Shown: positions 36,620 to 50,031 of the stretch, one piece after another
Position numbering within the stretch: position 1 is the stretch's first letter
Layout of the letters: each line of letters opens with the position of its first letter
Source: Histoplasma ohiense
Lineage: Eukaryota > Ascomycota > Eurotiomycetes > Onygenales > Ajellomycetaceae
Length of the DNA stretch: 64,000 nt
Assembly (NCBI GenBank): GCA_017607445.1
Contig: JAEVHH010000003.1
Coordinates: 2,480,001 to 2,544,000 of the forward strand
Direction: 5' to 3'
Translations under genes and position numbers: made by a program
Notes under the pieces: generated by a model
Seen by the model: only the letters and a program-made list of their open reading frames with translations
Told to the model about the DNA's origin: nothing
The model's database searches: none

Positions 36620-37294
36620 CTATCTCAGCTTGATCAATATTATTTGAAAAATTGTCATCAAAACAAACCTGCTTATTATCTCAGATTTCCTCAACTGATG
36701 AAGCACAATGTTTCAATAATGACTTGAAAGCTGTGATCAGTAATGTAACTACTGAGATCTCATCAATCATCATTTCAGCTGAAGTCTCAGAAGAACTGTT
36801 TTGATGAATCTCATGAATCTTCACAGCAAAGAATTTAACTGTTGCAGTCACAGCATTCTGCAAAATGTTAACATTCAAAGCATTCACATCAGTGACAATT
36901 AGATTCTCAGCAGTGTTAATAACTGTCTGAGTCAATTCAACAGCATCTGCTGACATCTAATACAAGTTAATATTATATACTGTAAAACATCTGAATAATA
37001 ACTTACTGGAACACAAGTGTGCTTCATCACTGAGCAGTGCTTGCATTTTTTGCATCAACTCTCAGCAGACTCACAATTATGGTGGGGGGATGTTGTCAAA
37101 TATCAAATACAACAACAGCAATATACTGCTGTGTTTCTTTCTAATACTTCAATAGAACTGTCCACTTTTTCATCTTCATCTACATTATCAATCAACTCAA
37201 ATAACACATCAAGATCTTGGCTCAGCAAGAATGACATCAATATAATAGCAGAATGTGAAAATGTGTTTTCTGAAACACTGCTATGATCAAATGC
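36620..37294 (-). pseudogene. B2 antisense gene, exon 3 and part of exon 2
   Basis: Exon 3 runs from 36956 leftward. It is open for 92 codons (MSADAVELTQ...) and is the best-preserved exon 3 in the window. Intron 2 is 36957-37006 (50 nt, GTAAGT to TTAG on the minus strand). Exon 2 continues from 37007 to the LINE L2 insertion at 37295 and includes the Cys run CCCC. The rest of exon 2 lies at 50032-50249. Confidence 0.7.
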
Positions 37295-37446
37295 ATCCTT
37301 ACAACTACCCACAAATGTAGGGGTACATTTGAATTTTCCACTTTTCCAACTGTTTTTTGTATAATTTTAACCCTTCAATCTGTTCAATATCATCACACAC
37401 TCTCTGTGATTACTCTATATGTGTGTACTGCACAGATTGAGTGATC

Positions 37447-38230
37447 ATGGAGCTCTCAATGTTCTTCTGTTCATTCAAGAACATCAACACAGCCTACATC
37501 AGATCACAGAAACTGAAGTCACTGATCAATTTTGTTACTGAAAAGACTGACAAAAGACAGAGAAAGACTGTTACAATATCTTTTTCAGTTCTCAAAGAAG
37601 TCAGTGACAGCATCTTCATAATCATCTCTCAGCTGCAGAAGCAGTTTGAGAAGACTCAACAGCAACAGAATCTACAACAGAAGACTCTCATCAGATTAAT
37701 AAAGACTCTGAACAGCTGAATGAAAAAGAAGAAATAGTCAGTCAGTCAGAACTTTATCTGAGTCTTCTGTGAAAAATTCATCATATATATGACAGCAGAT
37801 CTGAGTACAGCATCAACTCTGAGAGAGAGTACTGCTCTGAATACTCACTCACAGTCAAATTCAGCAAAGACAACTGCAAGAGAGTCAACTATCTGAATAG
37901 ATATTGTATAGAAGAGAAAAAACTCTGCTCTCTCTGAAGCTATCTCTGTCAAAACTGTGACTTTCTCAGCTGACAGAGCTAGTGGAGTCAGTCTGCAGCT
38001 CAAGAACATCAGTCAATCAAGAAGTCTCACAGAAAATACAAAACTGTAGAAGAATTCATAAATTCTTATTATTCTTCAATCAGAGAAACAGATCACTCAG
38101 CTGCAGTCATATACTGTGCAGTAGATAATCATTGCAAACATTCAGAGAGTGAGAAATATGACTAATATACTGAAGATGAAGCTCATCAGAACAGATTGAG
38201 TGATCATATTAAGCAACAGAGGTATATACA
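37447..38230 (+). pseudogene. L2 ORF1, 5' part (decayed)
   Basis: It starts MELSMFFCSFKN at 37447 and matches L1 ORF1, including the coiled stretch LQKQFEKTQQQQNLQ. It is open to about 37719 and then interrupted by stops. It is cut by A2 at 38231, and the frame resumes at 44301. Confidence 0.75.
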
Positions 38231-38763
38231 TGTAACGGGCGTACTTCGATTAACGATTTGATACTATCCTAATTACAGATTATGAATTGATTAAGGAAGG
38301 AAAGAGAAAAGAAATCAGAAGAAATGGTTGTACAAAGAGGGTTCTTATAGGGGAAAGTTCAGGGCAGAAGAATATCAGAAGCCACTCCACAGTGAAGTGC
38401 AAAGCAGAAGAACATTAAGGGGTATGCATAAGAATTGTTAGAAGTTACATGAGTGCAGAACACAGAGTGGAAGAATGTAAGAAGCTACATGAAAGAATTG
38501 TTAGAGACTACATGAGTGTGAAACACAGAGTGGGGGAACATAAGAAGCTACACAGAAGAATCATTAGAGACTACACAAGCATGGAGCACAGAGTGAAAGA
38601 ACATTAAGAGCTACACAGAAGAATTGTTAGAAACTATGCAAGCACAGAGCATGAAGCAGAAGAACATTGAGAGTTATGCAAGATCACAACAGTCAGAAAC
38701 AAGTGGGTGCAGAAGAAGAGTTGATTGCATAAGTTAATTACTAATGAGTGCTAATCCATCACA
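38231..38763 (-). repeat. A2 3' LTR with 63-bp tandem units
   Basis: 533 bp. The part next to the flank keeps CpGs (TAACGGGCGTAC...CGATTAACG). From about 38400 to 38670 a 63-bp unit occurs just over four times in tandem, in U3. Confidence 0.93.
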
Positions 38764-38769
38764 TTATCT

Positions 38770-41700
38770 CCTTCTACTGAGATGAGTGAGGACTCATAGG
38801 TGTTGAGGGCAGCAGTGTCCTCCAAGACAGACACAGATTCCCAGATTGAATGATTGTATTCTACTCATTTGACAAGGTATTCACAGTGGTGGTGGTTGGT
38901 TCTATTGTCAAAGATTGTTTCAATTTCCCACTCAAGTTTGTTGTCTTCTTTTATGATGACAGATGGCTGCCAATCAGAGGTTCTCTGTGAGGGGAATGGA
39001 TTCTCAGCCATGGGTCAGAGCAGGTTTGTATGAAAGACATCATGAATGTTAGATGAGGTGTTGAGTCAATAATCATGTGTGCCTAGCACTTCCTTCACTG
39101 TATACTTGATGTGGTGGTAATCTAGTGTATGTGAGGGGTGGTCTGTTCTTATGTTCTTGAGATTCAGTCAGACTTTGTCTTCTACATAATATCAGATCAC
39201 AGAACTTCTTCTGATGTTCATTTGATTCTTGTAATCTTGCTGAATGCTGATCATTGAAGCTTCTGCTCATTCACAGACTTTCTTCAACTTGCTCACAATG
39301 TTCTCTGCTGTCTGTATTGAGCTGTGGGTGTGTGTGGTTTCTCAGAGAGTCTCAGAGAAGTTCAGAACCTCTAAGTTGTATCTGTGTAGAAGAAAGAATA
39401 GGCTTACATCTGTTGTAGCAGAATCTCAACTGTTAATTGCAATCTCAGTGTGTGGCAGCAGATTGCTCCAGTTGTCTTGTGTATAATTGCAGAACTTACA
39501 GAGAATGTTCTTTATCATTTATATCATTCTCTTGATAGCTCCATCAGTCTCTGGGTGATATGCTGTTGATAACTTTTGTTCAATTCTTAATAATTGACAT
39601 ATGTGGGCTCAGAGTGTGCTGATGAATTGACTGCCTCTATCTGACACAATGGATGAAGGCAGACTGTGCATACAATAGAACAGGTTTCTGATGAAAGCAT
39701 CTGCAACTACTTCAGTGTTCATCTTGTCACAGAGCTGTAGTATTACACCCTTGCTGAGTCAGTCAACAATGACTAGAATGTTCATAGAACCTCTGCTTTT
39801 GGATAAGAAAACTGCAAAATCAATAGCTATATCACACCAAGTTCAGTCAGAGACAGATAGAGGCTTCAGCATCTCTTTTCAGTGTTCACATCATATTATC
39901 ACTGAGCTGCAGTGATCACAGTTGCATACAAACTGATGTATATCTTTTGACATATCTGATCAGTAGAATTCTTGAATGATGATGTTGTACATGATTTCAC
40001 ATTCTGAGTGTCTGATCATCAGCAAGTCATGAATTTCTTGCATGATCTGTGTTTGTAGAGATTCTGAATCAGAGACTCATTGTCTATCTTGAAAGTATAA
40101 GCAATTGTCATCATCAATTGAATATGCTGAGATATCTGTTCTTGGGTATACATCTGCAGGGAATTGAGATGCTTTACTTCATATGGCTTTGACAGCTTGC
40201 TGTCAGAATTCATCTGCTTCTGCTGCTAGTCTTCATTGTTCTTTGAGTGAGGGTTCTTGAGCTCAGAACTGGTTGATATATATACAGAGTTCATTTGATT
40301 GTGTAGAACTTTCTATGATTGCAGAGTTGATTAACTGATGCTCTCAGTGTTTCCATCTGTCATCTAGATCATCAGATGGCATATCTTGTTCTCAGCAGAA
40401 CAGAGCATCCACAAGAGTGTTCTCTACTTCAGATTGATAACAAATTGTGAATGAAAAACAGCTAAGAAACAATGATCAATGCATATGTCTCTCAGTGAGC
40501 TTACAAGTGGTTGTGAAGTATTCTAAGTTCTTATGATTGATAACAATCTCAAACTTCTCAACACTCATAAGTTCAGACTCTCATTCTTCAAGACATTGTA
40601 TGATCACTAGAAGCTTCTTGTTGTAGATCTCATAGTTGCATTCAGTGAACAACATCTTTTTTGAGATGAAAGCACAGAGTTATAGAACATCTTCATTATT
40701 ATATTGTATTAGTGCTTCATCTACTACATAATCTGAGGTGTCTGTTTTGAGAATTGTATGCTTATCTGAATTGAATGATTGCAGCATTGAAGTGCTTGTG
40801 AACATACACTTCAGCTTTTTGAATGCTGCATCCACTTCATCAGTCCATTGAAATACAGTGTCTTTTCAGGTCAGATTCATCAGTGGTTGTATGATATTGG
40901 AGAAGTCTTTGATAAATCTTCAGTAGAAGTTGGCAAATTCTAGAAAGCTTCTAGTTTCTTTTACTGAGACTGATGCCTCTCAGTTGAGAATTGCTTCCAC
41001 CTTCTTAGAATCCATGCATACACCTTTTTCAGCTTCAATGATGAATTCTAGATAGATTGTAGACTTGGTCTTGAAGTCACATTTATCAATGTCCACTTGC
41101 AGTTCAGCTTTACATAGATGGTCAAGCACTTGTTGTATGTGTTTGTGATGCTCAGTGAGCAGTTCATTGATGAAGATCAGAATATCATCCATGTACACTG
41201 AGGCAATCTCATTGAGCAGATCTTGTAGAGCTCAGTTAATGTATTTCTGGAACATGCTCAGAGTGTTCACTAATCCAAAGGGGGTCACTGTCCATTTGTA
41301 TAATTCATAATGTGTATGAAAAGTGGTTAGCCATTCATCACCTTCATTAATCCTTATCTTATAGAAGGCTGCAGAGATGTTGAGCTTTGTAAATCATTTT
41401 GCTTTTCCTATTCATTCAAGTGTTTCATTGATGAGTGGGAGAGGATATCAGTCCTTCCATGTAATTTTGTTGAGTTCTCAGTAGTCAATGCAGAATTGTA
41501 AGCCTTCTTCTGATTTCTTTGCAAATAGTACAGATGCTGCAGTGGATGAGTTGCTAATATGAATGAAGTCTTTGTTCAGTAATCTGTTGAGTGTTTTTTG
41601 TAGAATGAGGAGCTTGTTGTGTGATATGCTGTAGAGAGAACCTCAGAGTGGTTGTGAGTTCTTACTGTCTTTCTTAATGAGCTTGATTGTATGATCTATA

Positions 41701-43396
41701 CCAGGTTCTTGGTGAGGGGGAAGCTTTTCAGCTTCTTTCTCATTGAACACATCTGCAAAGTCTTTGTACAATTTGAGTAGTTTCTTGTGCAGTTTCTTGA
41801 GATCTTTGAGTTCTAACTTTTCTAACACTTTTTTGATATTCATCATGCTAGCAGTGAACACTTGGACATTCTTCTTCTCATGTGCTTGATGAGTTAGTAG
41901 TTTGTATGCTTCTGCTGATATCTGAGTGAGATCAGCAGTTCTATCAACATTCTTCTTGTAAACATGATTGCCTTCTGAGAAAATAAGACAGTGATTGCAT
42001 GTGTTCAACAAGGTTCCAAATTCTGTGAGTCATGATAGACTGAGTATTAGGTCATACTCAAGGTCTTGTATTTCATATGCATATACATTCTTTTTCTTGT
42101 GTCCTTCTACATCAACATTAAATCTTACCATGTTGTAGGAGGCTGATCCTCTGAGGCCATCAAATTCACTAAGCTTATATAGCTTGGAAAAGAGGATACA
42201 CTGAAGCTTATGCTTCTCAATCAGCTGGGTGTCTATAAGAGTGTAATGAAGAAAACCACTGTCTATCATTGCTCATATGTTGACTAGATTATTTACAATG
42301 ACAGAGACTATAATTGTGTCTGCTTGCATCTTCTGCTTGAATCTTCAGCTAGCTTTCTGCTTCTTGAGCTCTCATCTGTGTTTTAGAGTAAGAGCTCATC
42401 TTTTCCCTGTTCTTATCTGTCCACAGATGACACAGTGTTCACATGTGTGAGAGGTTTACTCAGAGTGATTGCATTCAGACATTGATTTGCAAAGTGCTCT
42501 GACTTGTTACAGTGTATGCAGACTTCTCTGACAATTTGATTGGTGGCATTCTTCTCTGAGATGTTAGAGATCCTCAGGTGGCTTGCATTCATGTGTGAAA
42601 CTCAGTTCATTGATTCTGGTTCAGAGGCGGGGGGCACTGCAGAGTGGTTTGAGATGTATGCATTTGTTCAGTGGAATCCTCTACAATTTTGAAGCATGTG
42701 GAACTGAGACAGGTTGTTGTTCAATAGATGAAGATCAGTGCAGAATTTGCTGTATATTGAGAACTTTGAACACTCTACACTTCAGTTATGCAACTGAAAG
42801 TTCAAGTTCTTGAACAATATATTGATCTTGACAGCATCATCTCAGTCTTGCCCACCTGCTTCTAGAAGCTTGTGATTGAATTCAGAAAGATAAGTTGTCA
42901 ATATGACATTCATCTGATGAGTTTGATTAAGCCAGTTCAATGCCTTGGCTTGAAGTGTAGAATTGAGGAAGAGAGAGTTGAGTTGTTGAAAGACTAGCTC
43001 TGATATATGCTGATGATTCTGACAATGACTCATCCAGGATTGGAATTTTGCTAATGCATCATCATCCAATCTGCTATGAATATACCACATCTGATTGGAT
43101 AGCGAGTCTATTGCTTGTTCATCAATGTCCAATTTGATGTTTGCTTTCAACTTTCACATGAGGTAGAGCACTAGATCTCTCTCATATTTGTTGAGAATTG
43201 AGAACTTCTCTCTTGAAGGCTTTTCATGAGGCATGAGTGTAGAAGAAACAGTGAATGTGGGAGTGCTCATCTCAGCAAATCATTGTTGCAATTCAGTCAT
43301 CTGTAGCATCTGCTGCTGAAGGATGCTTTGTAGGTCTAAGTTATCATCCACTGCATTTGAGTGCAGTGGGTGTTTGTAGAATTGCTTGTAGTTCAT
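38770..43396 (-). pseudogene. A2 gag-pol with chromodomain (decayed)
   Basis: The ATG is at 43396 (MNYKQFYKH). The gag core includes an open stretch 43150-42842. The zinc knuckle CIHCNKSEHFANQC is near 42480-42525. The protease open stretch 42269-42030 starts MIDSGFLHY. An RT leader is at 42011-41643, and the RT active-site box YMDD is at the right end of 41198-40980. RNase H is at about 40600-40000. The integrase core has SDRGSQFIS around 39620-39650. The integrase C-terminal open stretch is 39270-39073. A chromodomain is at about 38790-38960, with the pattern EIETIFDN...YLVK. TGA stops are common. Confidence 0.88.
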
Positions 43397-43762
43397 TTTG
43401 ATATCTAAAAACATATAATAATAAAAAAAAGAAAAGAAATACTCAGTCCTCTCACAGACACTATTTGCAGTGTTGCAGTGCTAAGCTTGATCAAGCTTCT
43501 TCATGAATGCTATTCACAGTGTTACAGTTTGTAGACACTCAGACCTTGTAGAACACAGTTGATTGTGTTTTGAATGCTTAGACACAACAGTCTATATAAC
43601 TAATGATAAGAGCACTCAGACTCATGAGGAATCTCTTGTAACAACTAGACACTCAGACCTGTAAACAACACACTCAGGTGTAAGAACTGGTAACAACACA
43701 CTCAGATGTAAGAACTAATAATGAGACACTCAAGCCTTAAACACAGAAGAATCAATTTGTAA
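43397..43762 (-). promoter_or_regulatory. A2 5' leader and self-priming primer-binding site
   Basis: A non-coding leader with several ACACTCAGA-type direct repeats. Bases 43750-43762 next to the LTR read TTACAAATTGATT on the minus strand. AATCAATTTGTAA, its exact 13-base complement, lies on the minus strand at 43812-43824 within the LTR, just after a TATAAGAA box and a long CT-rich tract. No TGG tRNA-primer signature is present. Confidence 0.7.
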
Positions 43763-44295
43763 TGTAACAGACATACTTCAATTAATGATTTGATACTATC
43801 CTAATTACAGATTACAAATTGATTAAGGAAGGAAAGAGAAAAGAAATCAGAAGAAATGGTTGTACAAAGAGGGTTCTTATAGAGGAAAGTTCAGAGTGAA
43901 AGAATATCAGAAGCCACTCCACAGTGGAGTGCAGAGTGGAAGAACATTAAGAGATACACATAAGAATCATTAGAAGTTATGTGAGTGCAGAACACAGAGC
44001 AGAAGAACATAAGAAGCTATACAGAAGAATTGTTAGAGACTACATAAGTGCAGAACACAGAGCAGAGGAACATAAGAAGCTACACAGAAGAATTGTTAGA
44101 GACTATATAAGTGTGGAGCACAGAGTGGAAGAACATTAAGAGCTATGTGGAAGAATTGTTAGAAACTACACGAGTGTGGAGCACAGAGTGGAAGAACATT
44201 GAGAGTTATGTGAGGTCACAACAGCCAGAAACGAGCGGGTGCAGGAGGGGAGTTGATTGTGTAAGTTAATTACTAACGGGTGCTAACCCATCACA
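43763..44295 (-). repeat. A2 5' LTR
   Basis: 533 bp, equal in length to the 3' LTR, with the same 63-bp tandem array (about 43935-44200). The outer end (about 44229-44275) keeps CpGs. Confidence 0.93.
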
Positions 44296-44300
44296 ATACA

Positions 44301-45034
44301 ATGCTCTGATCACTGAGAAGAAAGTGACTACTCTCTGTGAAGTTCTTAACATCACAGAGATTTAGCTATCAGAGTGATGATACAATTATACTGTCTCAGA
44401 AGTTTCAGAATTTGTTCAGAACTGAGAAGAGATAAGAATTTCCACAGATAAGATGATTGAAAGAGAGATTCTGACTCAGATAAAGATAAAATCAATGAGC
44501 TGTCAACTTTTGTGATATGAAGTGAATCTTAAAATAGAGAAGATTATATGAATTGTCTTCTTTCTCATCTTAATGAAAGACTTCTCACTCTTCAATGTCA
44601 GTGAGAGAATCAGACTCATTGAGAAAAGATCTCTGACAGTGAGACATGACTCAGAATATCAGAGATACTGCTATCTATCAAAGTATATGCAACTGATGAG
44701 ATGCTTCAACTGCAGTGAGCTCACAAACCAGCATAAAAAGTCAACAGATGTGAAGTGTAAGAGAGTATCATAATATATCAACTACTGTCAACTCTACTCA
44801 GCTGAATATCAGTACTGTTCTGTCACACTCAGATGTGTGAACAGCATTCTCAGACATCTAACTCAAAAGAAGCTAGCAGCTGTCTGCTGTCTTGATAACA
44901 GATGCCACAGAGATGCTCAGAAGCAGCAATTATCATCAACACAGTCAGCATCAATAATTACAGTAATGATATCTACATCATTCATTCAATCAACTCAGTC
45001 AACACAGCTCACTGAGCTAGCACTCTGTAAGTGA
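44301..45034 (+). pseudogene. L2 ORF1, 3' part (decayed)
   Basis: This continues ORF1 after A2. It is open at 44573-44773 with a CFNC knuckle, and at 44837-45034, which matches the end of L1 ORF1 (NSILRHLTQKKLAAV). Confidence 0.72.
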
Positions 45035-48000
45035 ATGACTATTCAGAACTTCATCAGTGAAGAGAATATTATCTGACAGATAATTCACATCAGATGATAC
45101 TCAGCTCACACAGCAGAGCAGTAGCACAGTCAAGTAGTTAAAAAATAGTTTAATCTCAGTATACAGACAACAGATCTGAGATTCTTCAATCTCATTCTAC
45201 AGATGAACTTTGACAGCAGCTTATCAAATGACTTCTCATACTAGAACATCAACATCAGCAATATAGTTGATACTGTAGAAATAATCAGCAGAAAAATCAC
45301 TCTCTGCAGATTTTCTGAGCAAATACAGTCAGAGCAGCTTTCTGTCACACAGCAGCTCTACAGCTTGCTTTCAAACAGAACTGTGAAATGATCTGTATAC
45401 AGAAATCTTACACATACTCTGATATCAAGACTTCTAATCACTCAGCATATGAGTGTTTTGCATCTATAGATCACTGAAATGACACTAATCTGAAGCAGTA
45501 AGAGAAGAAGAGGCTCTGAGTCATGATATATATATACAAGAATTCAAAAATAAAAGCACAGTAATATCAATCTGTGCAAAACAGAAATCTGCTGTGAATC
45601 AGTGTCAATAACTATCACATTCTCAATGTGTACAGACAGTCTGAGACAGACACAGTCATGAACTATCTGATCAATTTGAATTCATCAGCTCACTGTCTGA
45701 CAGATGAGAATTTCAATATATAATATAATATTTTTGAATCAGAGACAGTGAATCTGCACTGAGAAGAGAAGCTTATTCAGTGAGTCAGTGAATACAGAAT
45801 GAACTTTGTGAAAGAGATAGATATTTCAATCTATACAGCAGACTATATAATTGATCTCATCTTCTTCAATATGATCTTTGCTTTCACTTCAGTGTGTTAA
45901 AATTTACACTGCAGCTCAGATCATCAGTTTATAATTACTATACTATCAACAATATTTCAAACACAGCAGAGCAGAGCTCAGATCAAGATTACAGACTCTC
46001 AGCTGAAACTCTTTACAGATTTTATCAGAGATCTTATGATGAATATATCTTACTTAGATAGAATTGAGAATGTGATATAGTTTGATAATCTGATCTGATG
46101 CTTCACTTAGAATCTTCTGACTGCAGCTCAGACAGTCAGCAAGTCAGTGCAACAAAAACAGACTACAGCTCTCTGATGAACAGCAGACTGTCAAAGAGTA
46201 TATTGAGAGCTCATCACTCATCAGACAGAGACTGTGAAGCACTGATTCAAGAACACAGTATGCAAAGCCAAGTATGTATACTGAAAATAGATGATTAATA
46301 AAGTCAGAGATGACAGAGATCTGTACTGAATAGTAGTATAATATAAGCTGAAACTCAATCTCAGAGCATTCTTTCTGATGATTGAAGATTAGATTATAGA
46401 AAAGACAGCTGTCAAAGTTGAGACATTTCAGCAAATTATTCTGAAGCAATACAACTTAATCAATGATCTGAAATACAATTTACTGAATAATGAGCACTGA
46501 AGCAGTATAAGAAATCTGCTCTGAGATCTCTGAGTTGAAATAAAGAAGATAGAGTGCAATATCATTGAAGTACAGAGTATCTCTTCAGACACAGATGAAA
46601 TCACAGTGCAGCTGCTCAAGATATACTGACAGTATATATCTCTCTTTATACAGCAGCTATACAACTACTGTCTCCAGCTCTGTCACTTTTTATGAATCTG
46701 AAAGCTGACAGAGATGACAATGATATTCAAGATAGATAAGAGAAATAAAAACTCAGTTGATTTCTGAAGATTTATTACTCTTCTCTTAGTAATCTTCAAA
46801 GAACTGAAACACATTGTTGTAAGATGACTGATGTACACAGCACTCATTCATAATATAATCAGCTTATAGTATAAAAAGATACTGCTCAGATGATCTGCAA
46901 TGAATCTGATAACTACTTTCATTCATGAGATGAAGACAGTCTTCACACAAAACAAGAAGATATTCATAATCACAATGAATATACAAAGTGTCTTTGATAC
47001 TGTGCTGTGCAGACAGCTGCTTCAATGAATAACATAATAGAAATGATTACATAAGCTGCTACAACTCATTGACAGCTTTCTCATCAAACACAGAGCTCAG
47101 ATTCAGCTGAAGAGAATCATCACAGCAGCACATTGAATGCAATATGATATGTTACAGAGATTTTTTCTATCATCAATACTGTTTCTTCTGTATCTGACAG
47201 AGCTGCTGTGGCAGAACTCAGAATTGCATTTTGACTATATAGATGATCTGAACACTTGACAGATTATACACTCATTTGACAACAATGCTATTCTTCTCAG
47301 TCATGATATACAGAGTATTCTGAGATGAGAGAAGACAAATAAAATGATCTTTGCATCAGAGAAATTTGAGATGATCCATCTCACAAAAAAGCAATATAAT
47401 GAAGCACTATCAGTGATTGTATCAGAGAATTTAATCATACATTCTGTCACTACTTCAGCTAAACAGAAGTCAGTACTCTGTTGACTAAGTGTATATTTTG
47501 ACAGAAGACTCATCTAAAGATCATACATCTCTGTCTAAACAAAGAAGACAAGAGCTGTAACTCAGCACATTCAAAATCTAAAGAAAATCAGAGATGAGCT
47601 TTCAATAGATGCTCTGTGAAAGACAGTCACTATCTGCATAATTCTCTCACTGCTCTATAGCACAGAGATCTAGTACAGCAGCTGCATGCAGTCAGTAAAA
47701 CATATAAGTAGAAGTGAAGAAATCAGCTTTCATCTGAAATAACATATAAAAACAGTTGAGAAGATGCTTATTATGACAGTCAGAGAAATTCTTTCAGTTT
47801 TCTACAACAACATTCATCACAACTCTATATCAGAATACTGAGCTTCTATCAGCAATGATAGCTCTGAAGAAGATCAAAATGTGTTTTATGACAAGACTTC
47901 AAATGATAAATAAGAGATACTCACTGACTTCACAAATAGCTCTCTCAATGATCATATATGAAAAAGAGACTGAAACTCAGCAGTATCTGAAGATCAAGAT

Positions 48001-49740
48001 TCAGAGATTGAGAGCACTGCTGTCTGCAGTCAATAGATTCACACTTATCATTTCATACTACTCAGAGAAATATAGAACAGATCTCACAGAGAGTATAAAT
48101 AAAAAAAATACTGCTCAGATATTTAAAAAATAATGAAAAAGTCAATCTTCAACAGATCTATATATTTTCTCAGATGAATCAGAACAGATTCTTGACAACA
48201 GCAAATAGATGAGCTATAGCTTTATAATCTATCAAAAAAACAAACAACTGATCAGCTTCTCAGCTGTACTGAACTCTATATCATATATTTTTGACACTGA
48301 GACAGTTGACATCTGCTGTGCATTAAAGTGTGCAGTGAAGCTTCTACTCTGTATCACAGATGACAGCATCAATTCTCAGATCTGACTCTGTCTTGATAAT
48401 ATCTCAGTTATCTGAGACATACAGAGCAGTGCAGTGATCTTCTTGAACTGAGTCTACAGCCACTGTCATGAGCTCTTCAAATAATATAATGTGAGTCTGA
48501 AATGAGCTTCTGAATATATAAGAATAGAGGATAATGAGAAAGCAGACTGTCTGATTAAGCAGACAGTCTCATCTACTACAGCTTCAGTCTATAAACTCAA
48601 GATCATACTCACAGTCAGTGAGATCTGCACAGTGATCAAGCAGCTCAGTCAAGAGACAAAGTGAAAGTGATGAAGTGAAGTCTATAAAAAACTCTCTGAC
48701 TGATATCAGAGCTGAAGATTCAGTAGACTGACTGTGAAATATCAAATAAAGACTTCTTCAGAGTTTATTATATCACAGTATACTCTTCACTGCTGATTTG
48801 TACTTTGCTTCTCTCATAAGAACTTCTTCTGATATCACAGATACTTTCAGCATGCAGATGCAAGACTCATCTATATCTGTGAACACAACAAAAGCTCAGA
48901 ATATTTGATACTCTGTCAACACTCACAGAGATACTTCTCTTACTGACTCAAGAGATCAGTAGCACAGTCATACAATCAGATAATAGCTGTTGTCTATCTA
49001 GAATCTCTGATTTCTACAGACTTTGTAGAACTGTTTGACTGCATGCAGTTCTACACACAGTACTGTATGAGATAACACAGCTGTTTGAGCACACATCATC
49101 TGACAGCTCCCCACAGCAGTTCCAAGTCTATACAGACAGTACAGATAGCACAACATTCAGTACAACTGATTTGATCAGTACAATAAATTCAATCAATGCA
49201 ATCAGTACAAACAGTACAATCAGTTCAATCAGTACAATCAGCTCAATCAATTCAATCAGTACAAATAGTACAATCAGTTCAATCAGTTCAATTAATACAA
49301 ATGATACAAACAGTACAATTGATACAATCAATTCAATCAATTCAATCAATTCAATTAATGTAAATGATTCAATCAGCATGATTGACTCATCTGTTTCAAC
49401 TAGCTGTGGTGTAATCAGTACAGTCTGTATACTGACTCAGTTGATATGCTTTCAACTGTCAGCATGCACTCTTCTTCTTTTTTCTCACTGCTTTCTCTGT
49501 TTCTTTTCATTTCTTTTCTCTCACAATCTTCTTCAGTGCTCTCTTCTCTTGTGCTGGGTCATGTGACTGCAAGGTGCCACAGATGGCACAGTTTTTTCTT
49601 CACTCTTCTCTTTATTTTTCTTTTCAGAACACTTACTTTTTTTTTTCTTTTATCTGTCTCATCTGTCTTTCTTCTGTTGTTAAAAGCACAGACAGTTCTT
49701 GAATCAATTGAGGAAGTTATCCCTCTTCATTCACTATAAA
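45035..49740 (+). pseudogene. L2 ORF2: endonuclease, RT, RNase H (decayed)
   Basis: The endonuclease region is near 45050-46050. RT has DYIDDL at about 47232-47249 and a QSVFDTV segment near 46985. RNase H-like sequence lies at about 48180-48560. The C-terminal region holds a minisatellite (49140-49400) that reads as Ser/Ile/Asn repeats. Stops are frequent. Confidence 0.78.
49140..49400 (+). repeat. Minisatellite inside L2 (CAATCAGTA-like unit)
   Basis: Imperfect 9-10 bp repeats (CAATCAGTA, CAATCAATT). They are homologous in place to 27180-27410 of L1, but the unit order and substitutions differ. Confidence 0.75.
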
Positions 49741-50031
49741 GCCTTTCAGACACAGCAGCAGCAGTCCTCTTGGAAATCACACAATAGCTCCACTATGAAT
49801 GATTATACATCAGATCAGAAGTAAATGCACAGCTCAGAAAAATCCTTTTCAATGAGCTGAGTCTTCTCAAAAATTGTCATCTGAATTCTGTTTTCTCTCT
49901 TTCTGTGTACATAGAAATCTCTTCAGTGTAGCACATCTTCATATCCTTCAGAAGGCTTCTGAAACACGAGTGCTGCTTGTGTTTTCTCTAGAACATTAAA
50001 CCAATACAAACAAACAAACAAACAAACAAAG

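Larger units (their letters stand above)
38231..44295 (-). mobile_element. Gyp-A copy A2, full-length Ty3/gypsy retrotransposon
   Basis: 6065 bp with two 533-bp LTRs (38231-38763, 43763-44295) and TSD ATACA (38226-38230, 44296-44300). The uninterrupted site is visible in L1 near 32240. The minus strand codes gag, protease, RT, RNase H, integrase and a chromodomain. There is no extra gene between pol and the 3' LTR, unlike Gyp-B and Gyp-C. The polypurine tract (AGAAGGAGATAA on the minus strand) abuts the left LTR at 38764-38775. Confidence 0.95.
37295..50031 (+). mobile_element. LINE L2, same family as L1, with nested Gyp-A copy A2
   Basis: It starts at the same 5' sequence as L1 and ends in (CAAA)n at about 50005-50031. 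TSD CTATGATCAAAT is at 37281-37292 and 50032-50043. It is inserted in exon 2 of the B2 antisense gene. Without A2 it is about 6.67 kb, almost the length of L1. Both ORFs are decayed. Confidence 0.92.

Noticed and set aside
38400..38670. CRISPR-like array
   Set aside because: The 63-bp units are contiguous tandem repeats inside an LTR with no unique spacers.
49140..49400. Independent satellite or telomere-like array
   Set aside because: The same array sits at the matching place in LINE L1, so it is part of the element.
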